From assembly GCA_949775045.1 (NCBI GenBank), contig OX459100.1, positions 14,378,447-14,442,446 of the forward strand: a stretch of DNA of 64,000 nucleotides, in the 5' to 3' direction. Source of the stretch: Metridium senile (lineage: Eukaryota > Cnidaria > Anthozoa > Actiniaria > Metridiidae). Shown here in pieces: positions 62,334-64,000 of the stretch. The translations under genes and the position numbers were made by a program. Position 1 is the stretch's first letter; each line of letters begins with the position of its first letter. The notes below the pieces were generated by a model that was not told where the DNA came from, ran no database searches, and saw only the letters and a program-made list of their open reading frames with translations.

Positions 62334-63578
62334 ATGGATGAAACAAGAGATTATGGTCATCATTACATTGGTGGCAGCACGGTCAAGAACCCAATCGACA
62401 TGTCCCTTACGAATATCTTTACATCAACACCGAAAAGCAAAAATCCGTTCCGAGATGTACAAGACGACACGCAGTCACATGGCGGCGAGCGAATGTTTAC
62501 TAACGAAACTATACCAAAACGTCAAACAAATCCCTTTCTTAGCGACGATAAGCCTATTCCAACGTCAAACTCAAGTAACCCATACAAAGCTGAAGTTTAT
62601 TATGGCCATTCAAACCCGTTTACTGCGTTTTCTCACACGAAAAGCAACAAGTTTCGCAAGCCAGTCAAACTGCCAGACGACTATAATGGCCGATCGTCAC
62701 TTCGAGACTACCTTATACACTTCAATCGATGCTCAATCGTCAATGAGTGGAATGAAGAAGAATCTGCAATATTTTTGTCCGCATCATTGCGAGGTGAAGC
62801 ACAAAAACTCCTGCACGGGATGACGGAAAGCGACTGCAAAAACTACAACAAGTTAGTGGCGCGTTTGGAGACATGCTTTGGAGTCGAAACTCAAAAGGAA
62901 TTGCACCAAGTACGCTTGAACAACCGCCAACAAAAAGACGGAGAAAGCCTTAAGAGTTTAGCTGTTGATATTAGAGATATGTGCAGCCTGGCTTATCAAG
63001 ATCTCCCTCCAACTGCCCAGGAAAGATTTTGTGTTCAACATTTTATTGACGCCATTGCAGACCGAGATGATCGTATGAAATTACGAAGGGATAAGCCTCG
63101 AAGCCTAGACGTCGCGTTGGCTCTAGCTTGTGAATTAGAAGCTTTCAGACAGATGGAAAGTGATCTAAGGAAACCAATTCCTACGGTCATCCGAACGGAA
63201 AAAGTACAAGAATCGCGATTATTTGACGAGAAAACGGATACGCCACGGGAAGTCTGTCAACATGCATCAAATCCGCCACAGGAAGCCCGTCAGCAGTACA
63301 CAAATCAACTCGACGAAATAAAGTCACAACAGGAAGCCCAACAGAAGCAACTTCAGGAACTGTCTGTTCTTTTACAGAAATTAGTGTCTACTGAAGGCAA
63401 GGAGAATTCTGCAAAAACTAACCCGTCTGGACGTCAAGCACGAGGGATACAAGAGACACGTGAAATAGAATGCTGGTTCTGCAAGGCTCAGGGTCACATT
63501 CGACGTGATTGCTCGGCATGGAAAAAACACCAGGAAAACTCGAAGAAGGCGCTCCCAAATGCCCTGGGGAACGCCTGA
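62334..63578 (+). CDS. gag: Gag polyprotein (capsid-like region plus CCHC zinc knuckle)
   Basis: 414 residues from this ATG. Residues 1-110 are polar, with three NPF and one NPY tripeptides (37, 66, 94 and 82). From L113 (LPDDYNG) to about 270 lies a retrotransposon capsid-type helical region, with the conserved-looking ALRGEA-like 'SLRGEAQKLL' and, near its end, 'ALACELEAF'. Residues about 319-355 are Gln-rich and likely coiled-coil. C380-x2-C-x4-H-x4-C393 (CWFC...GH...DC) is a nucleocapsid zinc knuckle binding RNA. The role is to form the particle and package element RNA. The start is uncertain: this ATG has A at -3 and G at +4 but lies inside the LTR. The next in-frame ATG, 62400 (G at -3), follows the LTR and gives 392 residues. 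The frame is open upstream into the satellite, but without a credible start there. It ends in TGA and overlaps the pol frame. Confidence 0.9.
   Translation: MDETRDYGHHYIGGSTVKNPIDMSLTNIFTSTPKSKNPFRDVQDDTQSHGGERMFTNETIPKRQTNPFLSDDKPIPTSNSSNPYKAEVYYGHSNPFTAFSHTKSNKFRKPVKLPDDYNGRSSLRDYLIHFNRCSIVNEWNEEESAIFLSASLRGEAQKLLHGMTESDCKNYNKLVARLETCFGVETQKELHQVRLNNRQQKDGESLKSLAVDIRDMCSLAYQDLPPTAQERFCVQHFIDAIADRDDRMKLRRDKPRSLDVALALACELEAFRQMESDLRKPIPTVIRTEKVQESRLFDEKTDTPREVCQHASNPPQEARQQYTNQLDEIKSQQEAQQKQLQELSVLLQKLVSTEGKENSAKTNPSGRQARGIQETREIECWFCKAQGHIRRDCSAWKKHQENSKKALPNALGNA
62369..62378 (+). promoter_or_regulatory. Candidate primer binding site (tRNA-Leu-like)
   Basis: TGGTGGCAGC starts one base after the LTR. 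It is complementary to GCTGCCACCA, which matches the 3' end (CCA included) of animal tRNA-Leu with AAG or UAG anticodon as I remember it. The match breaks down after 10 bases, where this sequence has ACGG. Position and the TGG start are as expected for minus-strand priming; the tRNA identity is less sure than the site itself. Confidence 0.6.
63509..63578 (+). promoter_or_regulatory. Gag/Pol overlap with probable -1 frameshift
   Basis: The pol frame is -1 relative to gag and opens after a TGA at 63506-63508, so any shift must occur in these 70 bases. The best slip point is G AAA AAA at 63521-63527, read by gag as AAA AAA (two Lys codons). The P-site tRNA would mispair at one base after slipping. 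A hairpin with one mismatch pairs 63548-63556 with 63567-63575, just before the gag stop. Its distance of 20 bases from the slip point is longer than the usual 5-9, so the mechanism is not settled. An ATG at 63518 in the pol frame is an alternative entry point. Confidence 0.5.
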
Positions 63579-64000
63579 GTCATGTGGAAGGGCAAGAAGA
63601 AGGAAGTTCAGCTAGTGAAAATTCATCAAACTATAAGTTACGAGTTTCATCGAAGAATTTATATGGGTTGTATGTTAAAGGCTTTATTGACAATTTATGT
63701 GTAAAATGGCTAGTAGACACTGGCGCTGTGAAATCAATTTTATCACGGGAAATTGCTGAGAAGTTATCAAGGAACTCACAAATAAGGTATGACAATCAAA
63801 ACACTGATGTTTTTTTAGCTGATGGTAACAAGATTGACATTTGTGGATCATGTGTAGTAACCGTTACTATTGGAAAACAAAGTATAAATATCAATGTTCT
63901 AATTGCTGATATAACAGACCAAGCAATACTGGGTATGGATGTTTTGTCTGAAGTGAATGCAGTTGTTGATGTTATTCAGGGAACATTAGTTGTCAATGGT
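63509..64000 (+). CDS. pol: Pol, N-terminal part: retropepsin (partial, runs off window)
   Basis: The frame is open from 63509 to the last base without a stop. About 65 residues of low-complexity, acidic linker (with 'VEGQEEGSSAS') precede a retropepsin domain. The catalytic motif is LVDTGA (D encoded at 63716-63718), followed by S-I-L, and the second signature AILGMD is at 63923-63940, about 70 residues later, as in gypsy-type proteases. Retropepsins work as dimers to cut Gag and Gag-Pol in the particle. The two motifs and spacing are intact, so the enzyme looks functional. Translation most likely depends on -1 frameshifting from gag; the first ATG in this frame is 63518. Reverse transcriptase would follow beyond the window. 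Confidence 0.88.
   Translation, partial: MLGMEKTPGKLEEGAPKCPGERLSHVEGQEEGSSASENSSNYKLRVSSKNLYGLYVKGFIDNLCVKWLVDTGAVKSILSREIAEKLSRNSQIRYDNQNTDVFLADGNKIDICGSCVVTVTIGKQSININVLIADITDQAILGMDVLSEVNAVVDVIQGTLVVNG

Larger units (their letters stand above)
62207..62367 (+). repeat. 5' long terminal repeat, 161 bp
   Basis: The sequence begins TGTAATGAT and ends ATCATTACA, a perfect 9-bp terminal inverted repeat with the canonical TG...CA ends. The left end coincides with the point where the satellite consensus is lost, and the right end is followed after one base by TGG, the usual first bases of a primer binding site. Inside are a TATA-like box, a GC-rich hairpin and AATAAA in the order expected for U3, R and U5. 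161 bp is short for an LTR but within the known range for animal gypsy elements. The 3' copy would confirm the borders and lies outside the window. Confidence 0.85.
62207..64000 (+). mobile_element. LTR retrotransposon, Ty3/gypsy-like, 5' part (continues past window end)
   Basis: The order 5' LTR, primer binding site, gag with CCHC zinc knuckle, then a -1 frame pol starting with an aspartic protease defines an LTR retrotransposon. The element starts exactly where the satellite monomer is broken. Reverse transcriptase, RNase H, integrase and the 3' LTR are not in the window, so assignment to Ty3/gypsy rests on Gag style and the protease; Bel/Pao is less likely, and Ty1/copia unlikely. The short LTR together with a CCHC box flanked by 'RRDC' recalls mag/SURL-type elements of animals, but this is an impression from memory. 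The coding frames seen here are intact, so the copy may be young. Confidence 0.9.

Noticed and set aside
62338..62823. 161-codon open frame overlapping gag in another frame
   Set aside because: Its product has no recognisable domain, while the gag frame over the same bases encodes a coherent capsid and zinc-knuckle protein. It is a shadow frame.
63522..63528. Canonical A AAA AAC slippery heptamer
   Set aside because: The seven bases are present, but gag reads them as AAA AAA C, so they are not in the phase needed for a standard tandem -1 slip.
63582..63701. Short frame beginning ATG 63582 just after the gag stop
   Set aside because: It is the continuation of the gag frame after TGA and stops after about 40 codons, while the overlapping pol frame carries the protease motifs.

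Overview
The window is eukaryotic and almost entirely tandem satellite DNA. Positions 1 to about 62,206 form one uninterrupted head-to-tail array of a roughly 162-bp, AT-rich monomer (about 38% G+C in a consensus I built by eye). That is about 384 units, all in the same orientation. I see no host gene, RNA gene or CRISPR array in it, and it carries no long open frame on either strand. An array this size, with many nearly identical multi-monomer blocks, suggests a heterochromatic (pericentromeric, centromeric or subtelomeric) region. The style of the adjoining retrotransposon suggests an animal, most likely an invertebrate. I do not recognise the species or a named satellite family.

The array is not uniform. 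Diagnostic variants fall into blocks. In 1-12.3 kb a variant with 'tttattgccg', 'gacacattttaag' and 'ggccaagttg' alternates with the standard type. In 12.3-19.3 and 24.8-30.3 kb variants with 'aaaacccagatcg', 'ggcaatcat' and 'ctatatgcc' dominate. In 19.3-24.8 and 30.4-62.2 kb variants with 'gatatatcag', 'attgtattctgg', 'gatctttttgaaac' and 'ctaaaaaaaatc' dominate. Shared rare variants recur at exact monomer multiples and reveal many local higher-order repeats: 13-mer (2,108 bp), 15-mer (2,432 bp) with a nested 4-mer (648 bp), three 5-mers (810 bp), 8-mer (1,296 bp), 9-mer (1,458 bp), 5-mer plus shortened 5-mer (1,613 bp), 4/8-mer (648/1,297 bp), and a 5-mer set next to the array edge. This pattern fits repeated local unequal exchange or amplification rather than one array-wide higher-order unit.

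At 62,207 the satellite stops abruptly inside a monomer and an LTR retrotransposon begins on the + strand. A 161-bp 5' LTR (62,207-62,367) is delimited by a perfect 9-bp terminal inverted repeat (TGTAATGAT / ATCATTACA). It contains a TATA-like box, a 7-bp-stem GC-rich hairpin and an AATAAA. One base after it lies a candidate primer binding site matching the 3' end of a tRNA-Leu as I recall it. A Gag ORF with a capsid-like region and one CCHC zinc knuckle follows (ending 63,578). A pol ORF opens in the -1 frame, carrying a retropepsin (DTGA, ILGMD) and running off the window end. The architecture is that of a Ty3/gypsy-type element. Gag would package the RNA and Pol would process and copy it. 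Reverse transcriptase, RNase H, integrase and the 3' LTR would lie beyond 64,000.

I found no convincing new molecular system. The most interesting items are the multi-scale, locally changing higher-order structure of the satellite, the LTR/satellite junction that forms a 13-bp palindrome, and a Gag reading frame that is already open with a good start codon inside the LTR.
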